A DNA stretch of 64,000 nt from Prosopocoilus inquinatus (taxonomy: Eukaryota; Arthropoda; Insecta; Coleoptera; Lucanidae): positions 4,216,001 through 4,280,000 of the forward strand of contig CM069871.1 of assembly GCA_036172665.1 (NCBI GenBank), written 5' to 3'. Below are positions 24,095 to 35,240 of the stretch, piece after piece (the stretch's first letter is position 1; each line of letters starts with the position of its first letter). The position numbers and the translations under genes were made by a program. Under the pieces are notes generated by a model that searched no databases, had not been told where the DNA came from, and saw only the letters and a program-made list of their open reading frames with translations.

Positions 24095-24975
24095 TTAGAA
24101 GGTCGAGTCGGAGGAAGAAACCTCCTGGTCCTGTTCCTCGTCTTCATCCGACGCCATCTGCTTCGCGTTGTTAACGATCTTAACAGTCGTCAGTGGAGTT
24201 ATCGAGATAGTTTTTTTGCAGTTTTCTTCTCTTAGGGTGAACGGGAGCGACTCCTTGGCTACGTCCAAGACGAAACAATTTTCAGAGACGCTCATCTCGG
24301 AAGGTGCTTCTCCGTCTACCGCCCCCTGGATTTCGCGATTATGAATCTCGTCGTTTCCTTCTTTTTCGGAAGAAAGGGCTTGGTGTTCTTCGACGAAATC
24401 TTTAATTGTGGGAGACCGACGCCTTATCTTCGACTTCTTCGTCTTCTTCTTCTTTTTCTTCTTCTCCTCCTTCTGATTCGATGTCATTGTGTCAAGTGGC
24501 TCTTCATCTACCGGCTCCTGGATTTCGTGATGACGAGACTCATCGTTTTCTTCTTTTTCGGAAGAAACTGCATGGTGTTGCTCGACGCAATCTTGAATTG
24601 TAGGCGACGTCTTGTCTCTTCGCCTTCTTCTTCTTCTCCTCCTCTTTCTGATTCGATGTCATTCGTCATCGCTGTTCCAACTTCCCCCTCGGAGTTGCCG
24701 TCACCATCTTCATCTGCCTTTCAGGAAACGGTAGGTTTTTCCGCGCTTGGACCTTCCCGTCTTTCATCTTCCAAGCTTTCTTCGTCGGTTGAGCTTTCTT
24801 GTTTCTCGGGGGCTTTATCTGCCTCGAACGGTGGTTTCTTCATTCTCTCTTCTCCGTCCGCTGCGACTTTTTCGAAGCGCGCGCCATCACCGTTTCGATC
24901 AGATTCCGATGGAGTCGTCGTTGTCTGCTTTTCTTCGTTAATTTCATTCTTGACGTCTTCTTGAATTTCTTAAAG
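24095..24975 (-). pseudogene. N-terminal region of the Glu-rich gene with a ~190-bp internal duplication
   Basis: Minus-strand reading starts near an acceptor-like TTTTCTTTAAG and gives EIQEDVKNEINEEKQTTTTP, then ...KAPEKQESSTDEESLEDERR up to a TGA at ~24721. The same frame continues as KADEDGDGNSEGEVGTAMTN. Two copies of a ~190-bp block follow, each with an ATGACATCGAATCAGAA.GA start and an Asp-Phe/Cys-Val-Glu-Glu/Gln-His core. A change of frame inside each copy is needed to stay in the protein-like reading. The open 130-codon frame 24095-24487 covers the second copy and ends ...SDEDEEQDQE. Joining this frame to the repeat array would need a 34-nt intron (GTTTCT...CTGCAG), too short to be credible, or a frameshift. 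Decay or indel errors are the simplest reading. Confidence 0.45.
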
Positions 24976-26187
24976 AAAACCGGCTTAATTTGATTTAGTT
25001 ACTGAGTCTTTTAAAATTAATTTTGTGTCTTCTTATCTACACCTCGTGAAATATACGTGACAATCGGTGTACGCCCTGGACGGTAGGAGGGTCCGATCCA
25101 AAGCTCAAGAAGTTCCAAGGTTTGTCAACATCAATTAAGCCTTGCCCAAATTCGTTTTAGCCAACCATTCTAATTGTCTCATTCTTAATTAGAACATGTA
25201 AACATGACACGCTTATATTCCGTTGCGTTGCATTTTTACGCAATGTTGATTTAATTAACTTTGTTTGTTTTTGGATACAACACAATACAATGTCGAGAGA
25301 TGAAAAATGTTATACCTTGGGCGCTCAGGTTTCGTTACAGCGATAAAAATTTTTGAAGGACCCCCCCCTTCATATCATATTTCAGCATAAAATTTGTACA
25401 GTTTGTTCCGTATCCATTAAGCCACGCCGTGAAACAAATCCCTCCGGTAAATGGAATATTTAGGTCGCAGTAATTATTTATGCCTTTACATTTTTCACGC
25501 CGCGATGGCATTCCAGTGACGTGCGGAAGGTTTCGCCGCACGTCGCATTTATTTATAAATCGAGATGCAGGCGGCGTTATTTATTGCGGGGTTGATCCTC
25601 GCCGAGGACACTTCATCTTATATTATGCATATCGCCTGTCATGGTAGGATGATAATTAATGTAGTGTATGGACCATTGCTCGGCTCGGCCATTTGCCGGA
25701 TTAGTCGGCGGCACCTGGCACTGCAGACCTACATATACGAGCCGCCCGCTTCACCGCAAGCAATCTACCATCTCACCCTGCATAATTTATTATCTAATTT
25801 AAACCGGGCTATTTAATTTGCTATTTCCCAATTTAGATTCGCGGATTTCGGGTTTTCTTTTTCGCAGAGTTTCTGTTTTTTTTTTTTTTTCTTTTTGGTG
25901 GCAAATGCGAAAGCACATTCATTTTCCTAATTACTCTCAAAATCAGATACTTTAAGGCAAGAACGAAATAATCATCTTTTAAGAATTAGCCTGGCCAAGA
26001 ACGAAATTGAGAATATCTGTGTTGACTATTTTTGTTTATGTTTAAATATTATTGAGAAACAATACTATCAGAGATTGGAGTTACAATAAACGTCTTAGCT
26101 TGTGGGCATCGCATTCCAATTCTATGAGGACCATGCAAGTCAAGTCTTTACGAGTATCTATTCAGTAATATAAAACATGTCACTTAC
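24976..26187. other. Unassigned; possible first intron of the Glu-rich gene
   Basis: No repeat is seen. GC-richer patches at 25380-25540 and 25660-25760 have no supported frame. If the exon at 26188-26283 belongs to the Glu-rich gene, this is its first intron (~1.2 kb). Confidence 0.35.
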
Positions 26188-26283
26188 CGGCGCCGCTTTT
26201 CCAGCCCCGCCCGGCCTAAGCGGTGAATCTAGAAACTGTAACTCCCTCACAATGATTCTGGATACTTGAGAAGCCATCCTCAT
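26188..26283 (-). CDS. Candidate first coding exon (32 codons) ending in a perfect donor
   Basis: On the minus strand an ATG at 26283-26281, with a second in-frame ATG two codons on, opens MRMASQVSRIIVRELQF and then LDSPLRPGGAGKAAP. It runs without interruption into CCG|GTAAGTG at 26188/26187, a near-perfect splice donor at phase 0. It is too short to stand out as an ORF. Codons become GC-rich toward the donor, unlike the AT-rich surroundings. Upstream minus-strand sequence holds a separate 69-codon ORF (26293-26502) whose stop lies 9 bases before this ATG. It could be the first exon of the Glu-rich gene 1.2 kb downstream on the same strand, but the phase at the next exon is not secure. Product unknown. 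Confidence 0.4.
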
Positions 26284-26709
26284 CACTTATATTTATTCGT
26301 CAAACGCTGACAGACGGCGAATAATAAAAGCAAAAGTGTTGAAATCGGCTTTCTTCAAGAAATTTGCCGACAAAGACACCGCCTTGCCGGTGGTCCAACA
26401 CAGCAGTCTGCCATCTGTGAACACCGGCGGAAATGAATGACGTTTATGACAGTCGACATTCTTTGTTCTTCTTCGAAAATGCACTATAACGGATTTACGC
26501 AATTTACCTCAAAAGAAATAATACGTTGTCGCCGCCATACTTTGATCTATCTATTAAATCAAAGCGAGGCGAGGTGAGTGTCGGTGGCAGTGTTACCAGT
26601 TCTGCGACAACGCATTTTGTACATACAACGCAAGCAGTCGAAATAGCTGCAGGTGTTCAGTGGTCTATTTGATGAATAGCGTGAAAATAAAAACTTCTTT
26701 CTGGAACAA

Positions 26710-27620
26710 CGTTCACATACGAGCACGCTTCCACTAACGGAAATTTTTACCGTAACAATTTATCAAAATGTGACCAACCCTTAGCAAATGACATACAGTC
26801 CAGGAACAGTCAAGATGATATAAGGCCACTCCGGCACTTCAGTTCCACCCCCAACCACTTTTACCTTGCCTCCGCCTTCTTTCAGGTTCCAGTGGAGCAA
26901 TCGATGTAACGTCGTAGATCGTATTAAGAAGGCCGGTGGAATTTAAGTGGCCCAAAATGGAGCTCTTTTAACCTTGACAGCTTTTAATAGGTAATAGGTC
27001 ACTTCCTTCAATTTTTCCAGCCAAATACCAGCACGCTCCCAATAACGGAAATTTTAACCGTAACAATTTATCAAAATGTGACGAACCCTTGGCAAATGTC
27101 ATGTCCAGGAATAGCCAAGACGATATAAGGCCACTCCGGCACTTCATTTCCACCCCCAAACACTTTTGGCTTGTCTCCGCCTTTTTTCAGGTTCCAGTGG
27201 AACAATCGATCGTATTAAGAAGGCCGGTGGAATTTAAGTGGCCCAAAATGGAGCTCTTTTAACCTTGACAGCTTTTAATAGGTAATAGGTCACTCCCTTC
27301 AATTTTTCCAGCAAAATACGAGCACGCTCCCAATAACGGAAATTTTAACCGTAACAATTTATCAAAATGTGACCAACCCTTGGCAAATGACATACTGTCC
27401 AGGAACAGCCAAGATGATATAAGGCCACTCCGGCACTTCAGTTCCACCCCCAACCATTTTTGCCTTGCCTTCGCCTTTTTTCAGGTTCCAGTGGAACAAT
27501 CGATGTAACGTCGTAGATCGTATTAAGAAGGCCGGTGGAATTTAAGTGGCCCAAAATGGAGCTCTTTTATCCTTGACAGCTTTTAATAGGTAATAGGTCA
27601 CCCCCTTCAATTTTTCCTTT
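26710..27620 (+). repeat. ~300-bp tandem repeat, three copies
   Basis: CGAGCACGCTTCCACTAACG (26720) recurs in variant form as CAGCACGCTCCCAATAACGG (27030) and GAGCACGCTCCCAATAACGG (27321). Each is followed by the same blocks (TTATCAAAATGTGACCAACC, CAGGTTCCAGTGGA, AAGGCCGGTGGAATTTAAGT). Copy 2 lacks the ATGTAACGTCGTAG block near the cluster ATCGATCG, making it shorter. Plus-strand copies include a TTTCAGGTTCCAG acceptor-like site, but no open frame is consistently retained. Confidence 0.88.
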
Positions 27621-29120
27621 CTAGCCCTCTACAGGTTATCTTCATCCATTGTTTTTTGTCTCTTATCTTCTTCCTCTTCTTTTGAAACCTCTAATGACTT
27701 AGTTTTCCTGTCCCCTTTTCAACTTCCTCTTTTTTCTGGTAGTTTCCAATTTGTATTTTTTTTGTTATGGTTTTCTCTTCCCTTCTGTTTGCCTATCTAT
27801 GCGACCACACAATCTTAATTTCTTCAAATTTGCTCAATTAATTAGTATGTATGGTGGAATTTAAGCCGCTCCTCTGACCTTGACTTCTTTGACTGGGTGG
27901 GGGTTCACTTCCTTCCACTTTTTCTTTCTGACCCTCCACAGGTGGTTTTGCTTCTTTGGTCCCTCTGTTATCTTCTTCCTTTCTTTTTTATCGCTTATGT
28001 GCTTCCTCTAATCATCAATTCCCTCTAATGACCTGCTGGTTTTGCCGTCCTCTTTCCTTTCGGTTATTTTCCGTTGGCTTCCAATTTTTTTTTTTTAATT
28101 ATGGTTTTGTCTTCTCTTCTGCTTGCTTATGTGACCACCTTAATTTCTTTAAATTTTCTGAATTAATTAGTATGTATGGTGGAATTTAAGCCGCTCCTCT
28201 GACCTTGACTTCTTTGACTGGGTGGGGGTTCACTTCCTTCCACTATTTCTTTCTGACCCTCCACAGGTGGTTTTGCTTCTTTGGTCCCTCTGTTATCTTC
28301 TTCCTTTCTTTTTTTATCATTTATGTGCTTCCTCTAGTTAGCAATTCCCTCTAATGATCTGCCGGTTTTGCTTTCTAGCTTCTCCCTTTCGCTTATTTTC
28401 CGGTGGCTTCCAATTTGTTTTTTTTTTATTATGGTTTTGTCTTCTCTTCTGCTTGCTTATGTGACCACCTTAATTTCTTTAAATTTTCTGAATTAATTAG
28501 TATGTATGGTGGAATTTAAGCTGCTTTTCTGACCTTGACTTCTTTGACTGGGTGGGGATTCACTTCGTTTCACTTTTTCTTTCTGACTCTCCACAGGTGG
28601 TTTTGCTTCTTTGGTCCCTCTGTTATCTTCTTCCTTTCTTTTTCATCTCTTATGCACTTCCTCTAATCAGCAATTCCCATTGTTTTAAAACCTCTAATGA
28701 CCTGCTGGTTTTCCCGTCCTCTTTTCAGCTTCTCCCTTTCGCTTATTTTCCGGTGGCTTACAATTTTTTGTTTTTTTTTTATTATGGTTTGGTCTTCTCT
28801 TCTGTTTGCCTAGATGACCATCCCACGTTAGTTTCTTATTGCAGGATGAAATTTGAGTCTCTCTCTTGACTTTGACTGTTTTTATTGGGTGATGGGTCTT
28901 TTCCTTTCTTTTACTTCTTTGCTCCCTCGTACCTTCTTCCATTCCTTTCTGTCTGTTACCTTCTTTTCCCAATCAACAATTTCCATTGTTTTAAAATCTC
29001 TGATAACCTGATTTCTCCGCCTCCTTCAGCCTTCCCTTTGAACAATCTTCACGCGGTTTCCATTTTGTTATTTTCTTCATTTTGGTACTATCTTCTCTTC
29101 TTTATGCGAAAAATATGTAT
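27620..29120 (+). repeat. ~328-bp tandem repeat, about four copies
   Basis: ATGGTGGAATTTAAGC occurs at ~27850, 28177 and 28506, with a degenerate copy near 28842. Units share CTTTGACTGGGTGGG, CCACAGGTGGTTTTGCTTC and TTATGGTTTTGTCTTCTCTT. The GGTGGAATTTAAG...CCTTGAC...GGTTCACTTCCTTC part is homologous to the corresponding part of the 26.7-27.6 kb repeat, so the two arrays share one module and differ in the rest. Strong T+C bias on the plus strand. No coding content supported. Confidence 0.85.
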
Positions 29121-29795
29121 AAATATAATATATATAATATATTAATCTCTTCAAATTTTCGTAAATAATTAACTTAAATGTCTCGTAAACGTTTCGGAAA
29201 TTAGAAATGTTGACCAATGATTTTTTTTCTTTTCAGTTTACTTCTAGGACAGACACTAAAGAATTTTGCTTCAATTTTGTCAATTTTAGACATAAATGGG
29301 AGGCGAGCCGCTTTAAGGAAATTTTTATTGGCGGAGCACATGTTCGAATTGGTTTTGCATAAAAAAATATGCCCTCCAAATACCGGCTAGATTTCGAAGA
29401 CCTTTTCTGCGCGCCATTTTTTATGCATGTGACGGAATACATGAATTATAAATTTACGTTCGTCTCGATATGAAATTTAAATGCGCGCTTCTTTCGGGCA
29501 CGCGGAAAATTTCAAAAATGGGCTGGGGGAGGGGGTGAGGGGGGGGAATCGTCGGAAATTCGCTCCGGGTTCGTTAATTCCACTTATGAACTGTGAACGC
29601 CGAGCGCACTTTAAGATTTTCCGGCTTTATGGGGCATGGAAAATCGCAGAGCGTGTAAACCGCAGAGGTGCACTTCATTTCAAAACGGAGAGGAGAGTTC
29701 CGCAGAAACAAAGTTCGTTTAATGCAAAGAGGAATAAAAAAAGAAATTGATAGGTCCCCGGAAAACGTAATTTCTTTCTTTCTTTTTTCTTGCAG
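29121..29795. other. Unassigned; possible intron
   Basis: AT-rich with a GC-rich purine stretch around 29520-29550. A TTTTCTTTTCAG acceptor-like site at ~29236 is not followed by a convincing exon. Confidence 0.35.
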
Positions 29796-29858
29796 GAGAA
29801 GTCCAGTCGGAGTGCCTGTTCCTATGACGAACGAGAGAACTACTGAAACACCCAGCAG
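29796..29858 (+). CDS. Candidate 63-nt internal exon
   Basis: A long pyrimidine tract (TTTCTTTCTTTCTTTTTTCT) ends in TGCAG at 29795, and 63 bases later the sequence reads CAGCAG|GTAATT (donor at 29859). Only one frame is open: after one base it reads RSPVGVPVPMTNERTTETPS. The exon is a multiple of three and phase-symmetric, so it could be a cassette exon. It would be part of a plus-strand gene with long introns. No family is recognised, and no neighbouring exon could be tied to it. Confidence 0.4.
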
Positions 29859-30840
29859 GTAATTAAACCGCTCCCAATTTTTTTTTTTTTTTTTAATGCT
29901 GCGCTGCTGAATTTCGACTGTCCGTCCATTTGAAATTATGATGCAATAGCGACCGAAACGTTCGATAAGAAAACAAAACACAAAAATGCCATAAAGCGCC
30001 GAATGCGCGGTCTATATATCATTCGCGCCGTCGGTCGCTCGCCCAAAACGAAAAAAAAAATGCCTCCATATTCGGCTCTTTTTCAGTTAAGTGGAGGACG
30101 TAATAAAAACCGCATAAATACATTTATCAAGTCTACAATATCTGAAAATATGTGACAATGCAGCGAGGCGAACGTAAATCCCTATCACTGCAGAACTTCG
30201 TTTGCGATGAAAAAGTTTTGGCTGTGGGAATTGAATTGTAATTTATTTTCAAATTGTAGTCACACAGTTAATTTTTAGATACAATTTAAGACAAAACGAA
30301 ATTATTTACAGATGCATACAAAGCACCTGAAGCAAACTGTATACAATACAGATAATAAACGCTGCACTTTCCATGTTTTTCGAAATCTGCACAAGAAACT
30401 TATACAGAATTGGCAAAAGTTTATCGAAACATCCTGACTAACGCGTGCGACAGGGAACGCATTAGAAAAATAAAGAAGAAATATGACTAGTCACGCCTAG
30501 GTGTGTTTGAGACTGGCTGGCGGATACCGCCAGGGCCACGAACGCTTACGATACGAGTCAAAAAAGCGCCTTCGTGTTTGTTTAAAAGCCCACAGGCCAG
30601 TGGTGTATATACGAACATTAATAAAATGTTTGTTTAAAATCCGTAGCAACTTATTTTTAAACATGTATTAATTAATTTCAACAAAACATTTGATTGATGA
30701 AGTTGAACGCTTAATTGAATCTAATTTTCCTTGGAGATGCGTTTCTTCTCTTAACCAAGGAAGTCTGAATTATCCACCGCATAAAATTCACTATAAGAAT
30801 GTCAAGTGGCCACATTGTGTTAACGTTTTTGCTCGGAGCA
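29859..30840. other. Unassigned sequence
   Basis: No repeat or gene is supported. A TATA-like CTATATATC near 30012 sits in GC-rich sequence (CGCGCCGTCGGTCGC) and could belong to a promoter, without other evidence. Confidence 0.3.
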
Positions 30841-30890
30841 AAAAGCGACCGTTCGTAGTTCTGTGTTATTTGAGGTCAGCGGTCGCTTTT
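30841..30890. repeat. 11-bp perfect hairpin, 28-nt loop
   Basis: AAAAGCGACCG (30841-30851) pairs with CGGTCGCTTTT (30880-30890). The loop is GC-moderate. It could be a structured RNA or a remnant of a terminal repeat. No further support. Confidence 0.5.
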
Positions 30891-31359
30891 ATCCTTTCCA
30901 TTTTAAATTCGTTTCAGTTGCCTTTGTTATTCATTAGCAAAAACGTTTGTTTTTATATAGAAAAGTTCCGTCCCGCGGCGGCGGCCCGCATTATCTATCA
31001 TTCCAGTAGCTTACGTTATCTTTGTCCGCCGCCTCTCTCCTTTTTTTTTTTTTTTGTGCGCATAATGTGAGACATTTTATTCAACATTTTATCCGTGTGT
31101 ACTAAGGACAAAACCAACATTATTTTATCAGCTTTCGCATTCAGCGGCGCGCCTCCGCCATCTTCTCCGTTCACCCGCCGAGCGATATTTTTTGTGTAAA
31201 TAAAATAAATTTACGCCACGGACGAAGGACGCAAAGAACGAGTCGAGCACGCATTAATCAAAGAAATGTCTCGAAAGTAATGTTTTAGAATGAAATCTGC
31301 ATGTTTTTTGCCGAGAGTTATCAACCGCGGAACGTGAGGACCATCACGGTAATAACAAT

Positions 31360-31378
31360 TGGCGCCCGAATGTGGGGC
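31360..31378 (+). other. Primer-binding-site-like motif (tRNA-Lys type)
   Basis: TGGCGCCCGAATGTGGGGC is preceded by AATAACAAT. It resembles the complement of the 3' end of insect tRNA-Lys (TGGCGCCCAACGTGGGGC) with one inserted base and one substitution. LTR retrotransposons place such a site just after the 5' LTR. An AATAAAATAAA polyadenylation-like motif lies upstream near 31198. However, no second LTR, gag or pol was found, so this is at best a solo or internally deleted element. Confidence 0.35.
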
Positions 31379-31886
31379 AGAAGACTTCAGCTACTGTCAC
31401 CTACCTGCTGGTCGCGTAACAGAGATTAGCACTGGGTTGAATCAGTCCTGCCGGCAGCTGCAATGGGACGCTTGTGGGTCTCTCAAACCAGCGCGAAAAT
31501 TTAGTAAAAGGGCGTCACACAATTTTTTGTGAACCGCGGAAAAAATTAAGGAAACGCGGCTAAATATTCAAAATAAACTTTATTTTGAAAGACAAAAGAA
31601 AATTGCGTTGAAAACACAAATCAACAACTGTCACAGCAATGGTCTCAATTAAATTATTACCAAATATAAACAAATTATTATTATTATTACCGAATACAAA
31701 AGGAAGAAGACACGGAAGAAAAGGAAAAGTCCGACCTTGTCTCTGATGTTGGTGTTACGTCGGCCTGAACAGCGAGTATCCGCGCTAGAAACTTGGCTCC
31801 TCAGATCCTCCCCAAGTCCAGCGTCGGAGACGATACGATCTCAGCACTCCTTCAAAAGGCTAGGAGTCCATCCGAAAGCGATCGGC

Positions 31887-33995
31887 GGAGGAATTTGTCT
31901 TTTTCGAAACAAAAAAGGTCGTAAAACACGAATCCGATTAGCCAACAACGAGTAAACTCACCTGGTGAGGTCGGACACCAAGCTGGTAAAAGGGCGTGAA
32001 AACGTTACTTATCTTAGGTAAACCAGTGAGAGTTGGCCAAAGGCGGTGAAATATATTTCACCCCTTGGGGAAATATTTCCTCGACTCAACGAAAACACAC
32101 ACAAAACACAAGTGGTTTAATTTGTCCTTTTCGTCCCACGAAATGTTACGTGGTGGAAACTAAAAGCCTAACGGGTAAACAAAAAAGGTCGTAAAACACG
32201 AATCAGATTAGCCAACAACGATTGAACTCATCTGGTGAGGTCGGACACCAAGCTGGTAAAAGGGCGTGAAAACGTTACTTATCTTAGGTAAACCAGTCAG
32301 AGTTGACCAAAGGCGGTGAAGTATATTTCACCCCTTGGGGAAATATTTCTTCGACTCAACGAAAACACACACAAAACACAAGTGGTTTAATTTGTCCTTT
32401 TCGCCCCACGAAATGTTACGTGGTGGAAACTAAAAGTCTAACGGGTAAACAAAAAAGGTCGTAAAACACGAATCAGATTAGCCAACAACGATTGAACTCA
32501 CCTGGTGAGGTCGGACACCAAGCTGGTAAAAGGGCGTGAAAACGTTACTTATCTTAGGTAAATCAGTGAGAGTTGGCCAAAGGCGGTGAAGTATATTTCA
32601 CCCCTTGGGGAAATATTTCCTCGACTCAACGAAAACACACACAAAACACAAGTGGTTTAATTTGTCCTTTTCGCCCCACGATATGTTACGTGGTGGAAAC
32701 TAAAAGCCTAACGGGTAAACAAAAAAGGTCGTAAAACACGAATCAGATTAGCCAACAACGATTGAACTCACCTGGTGAGGTCGGACACCAAGCTGGTAAA
32801 AGGACGTGAAAACGTTACTTATCTTAGGTAAACCAGTCAGAGTTGGCCAAAGGCGGTGAAGTATATTTCACCCCTTGGGGAAATATTTCTTCGACTCAAC
32901 GAAAACACACACAAAACACAAGTGGTTTAATTTGTCCTTTTCGTCCCACGAAATGTTACGTGGTGGAAACTAAAAGCCTAACGGGTAAACAAAAAAGGTC
33001 GTAAAACACGAATCAGATTAGCCAACAACGATTGAACCCACCTGGTGAGGTTGGACACCAAGCTGGTAAAAGGGCGTGAAAACGTTACTTATCTTAGGTA
33101 AACCAGTCAGAGTTGACCAAAGGCGGTGAAGTATATTTCACCCCTTGGGGAAATATTTCTTCGACTCAACGAAAACACACACAAAACACAAGTGGTTTAA
33201 TTTGTCCTTTTCGCCCCACGAAATGTTACGTCGTGGAAACTAAAAGCCTAACGGGTAAACAAAAAAGGTCGTAAAACACGAATCAGATTAGCCAACAACG
33301 ATTGAACTCATCTGGTGAGGTCGGACACCAAGCTGGTAAAAGGGCGTGAAAACGTTACTTATCTTAGGTAAACCAGTCAGAGTTGACCAAAGGCGGTGAA
33401 GTATATTTCACCCCTTGGGGAAATATTTCTTCGACTCAACGAAAACACACACAAAACACAAGTGGTTTAATTTGTCCTTTTCGCCCCACGATATGTTACG
33501 TCGTGGAAACTAAAAGCCTAACGGGTAAACAAAAAAGGTCGTAATACACGAATCAGATTAGCCAACAACGATTAAACTCACCTGGTGAGGTCGGACACCA
33601 AGCTGGTAAAAGGGCGTGAAAACGTTACTTATCTTAGGTAAACCAGTCAGAGTTGGCCAAAGGCGGTGAAGTATATTTCACCCCTTGGGGAAATATTTCT
33701 TCGACTCAACGAAAACACACACAAAACACAAGTGGTTTAATTTGTCCTTTTCGCCCCACGATATGTTACGTGGTGGAAACTAAAAGCCTAACGGGTAAAC
33801 AAAAAAGGTCGTAAAACACGAATCAGATTAGCCAACAACGATTAAACTCACCTGGTGAGATTCGGAACCAAGCTGGTAAAAACGCTTGAAAACCCCGTTT
33901 ATCTTAAGTAAATCAGTCAGAGTCGGCCAAAGGCCGTGAGGTATATTTCACCCCCTGGGAAATATTTCTTCGACACAACGAAAACTCACAAAACG
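31887..33995. repeat. 270-bp satellite, eight copies
   Basis: AACAAAAAAGGTCGTAAAAC recurs at exactly 270-bp spacing (~31908, 32178, 32448, 32718, 32988, 33258, 33528, 33798). Copies are nearly identical except the first (truncated left side) and the last (more diverged, ending near 33995), as expected when array ends escape homogenisation. Landmarks: ACTCACCTGGTGAGGTCGGA, TTCACCCCTTGGGGAAATAT, CACGAAATGTTACGTGGTGG. It lies ~0.5 kb downstream of the primer-binding-site-like motif and may be an internal tandem expansion of that element. Confidence 0.95.
31962..31982 (-). other. Micro-exon-like 21-nt segment in each 270-bp unit
   Basis: On the minus strand each unit reads CGCCCTTTTACCAG, then 21 bases (CTTGGTGTCCGACCTCACCAG, too long to be chance consensus at both ends), then GTGAGTT. 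That is a pyrimidine-tract acceptor and a perfect donor. Equivalent positions lie at +270 steps up to ~33852. Units near 32232 and 33312 have lost the donor GT (CAGATGAG). There is no evidence of transcription. Confidence 0.3.
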
Positions 33996-34969
33996 CTGGA
34001 CTCTGTATGGATAAGAAAGTTTTGCTAACTCGATTCGTGGAGCGGGAAGAAGAGAAACAAACATAAAGAGATAAGTATCGAGAATGAACAGCCAATCCCC
34101 CGAAAAAAATGACATAATGATCCGCCTATAAGGTTAAATGTCAGAGAGATAATGGGAGCGTCCTAGAAGCAGGCAAAAAGGGTTGTAAACTCGTTCGGAT
34201 CAAGTTAACAAAAAAAACAGGCTAACAGACGCTTCCCGGAGGCGAATAAAATACCATATAATTCTCTTGAATTTTACTAAAACGAAATGAGCCTAATTCT
34301 GCATCAAAATTATAAGAAGTCTATGTAGAAAAACATTCCATTGAATAAGATTCCGGGCATTTGATTCTCAGCAAAAAAGAAAGAAATAATACGTAGAGTC
34401 GAAAAAAACTGGCACAGCGAGAAACAGGGCGCGGTATATTTATCCGGAAAGCGAACCGCGGATTCTATTAAAAGAAAATAATAATTATTATACACGGTGT
34501 CTCCAAATATCAGAAGAATCTTTAAACTGTAACACTACAGCCAAATCCGAATCCAAATAAAACGTCAAAAACAAAGTATGGTCATTCCAAGATACCAAGA
34601 AATTCTGGAGACGATCAACGTTCACACTGACACCAACGCCAACATCAAAATCAACCGCATGGAAACTAAAGACCAAGCAACGTAAGAGGAACCACAAAAA
34701 ACGAAAGACTTTCTTTGAAAATTATGGGAAATTGGGAAATGTATCATTAAATTAAAATTAACTTACAGCACAGCCAGCTGCTTAGTCGTGGCGGGGGTGC
34801 AGGCTGACACTGAACTATGACTATAACTATAAGAGCACGCGTTCAAATTAATAAAGCCACCACTTGGCTTCACCCCATAACCGCTAAGGAAGGAGATCGA
34901 GCAATCATAAACTAGCTGACATAAACTGTAACCAAACCGGTGGAATCTGACGTAAAGTTAAGCCAATCC
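33996..34969. other. Unassigned sequence
   Basis: No gene or repeat supported. Confidence 0.3.
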
Positions 34970-35240
34970 CCGCAAAGGTCACATGTGTGTGAATGTTAAA
35001 ACCCCGCCGGAATAACAACGGTCACGAGAGAAACCATACGCTGGGAACCAAAACAAAAAAAAATCTAGGCCAGACGTTGTACAATCCTGTCTCGACTTTA
35101 AGCAAACAAACTGCAAGATTCTCACGAAATTTGTGAAATAAAACGCAAAGCATCTAATAAAGTGCTAGACGGACGCAAGGAGAAACAACGCGAAGATTTT
35201 CGTAGACGAGAATTGCGATAAATAAAGTTATTTTGTGGCT
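34970..35240 (+). repeat. Dispersed repeat C, copy 1
   Basis: TTAAGCCAATCCCCGCAAAG through CAAGATTCTCACGAAATTTG and the following AAATAAAA is repeated in diverged form at 36378-36650, in direct orientation. Shared landmarks: CACATGTGTGTGAAT/CACACGTGTGTGAAT, GAATAACAACG and GACGTTGTACAATCCTGTCT. Function unknown. Confidence 0.8.

Noticed and set aside
21341..24235. Long plus-strand Ser/Thr-rich frames (up to 322 codons) over the 324-bp array, mucin-like at first sight
   Set aside because: They are the antisense of GAA/GAG codons (TTC/TCT). The minus-strand acidic frame extends into non-repeat flanks with splice donors, whereas the plus frames do not.
28694..28972. Lys/Glu-rich 92-codon minus frame in the 328-bp array
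   Set aside because: Antisense of a pyrimidine-rich repeat unit; not retained in the other copies.
31420..31450. Possible tRNA B-box (GGGTTGAATCAGT)
   Set aside because: No A-box, acceptor stem or anticodon arm at the right spacing.
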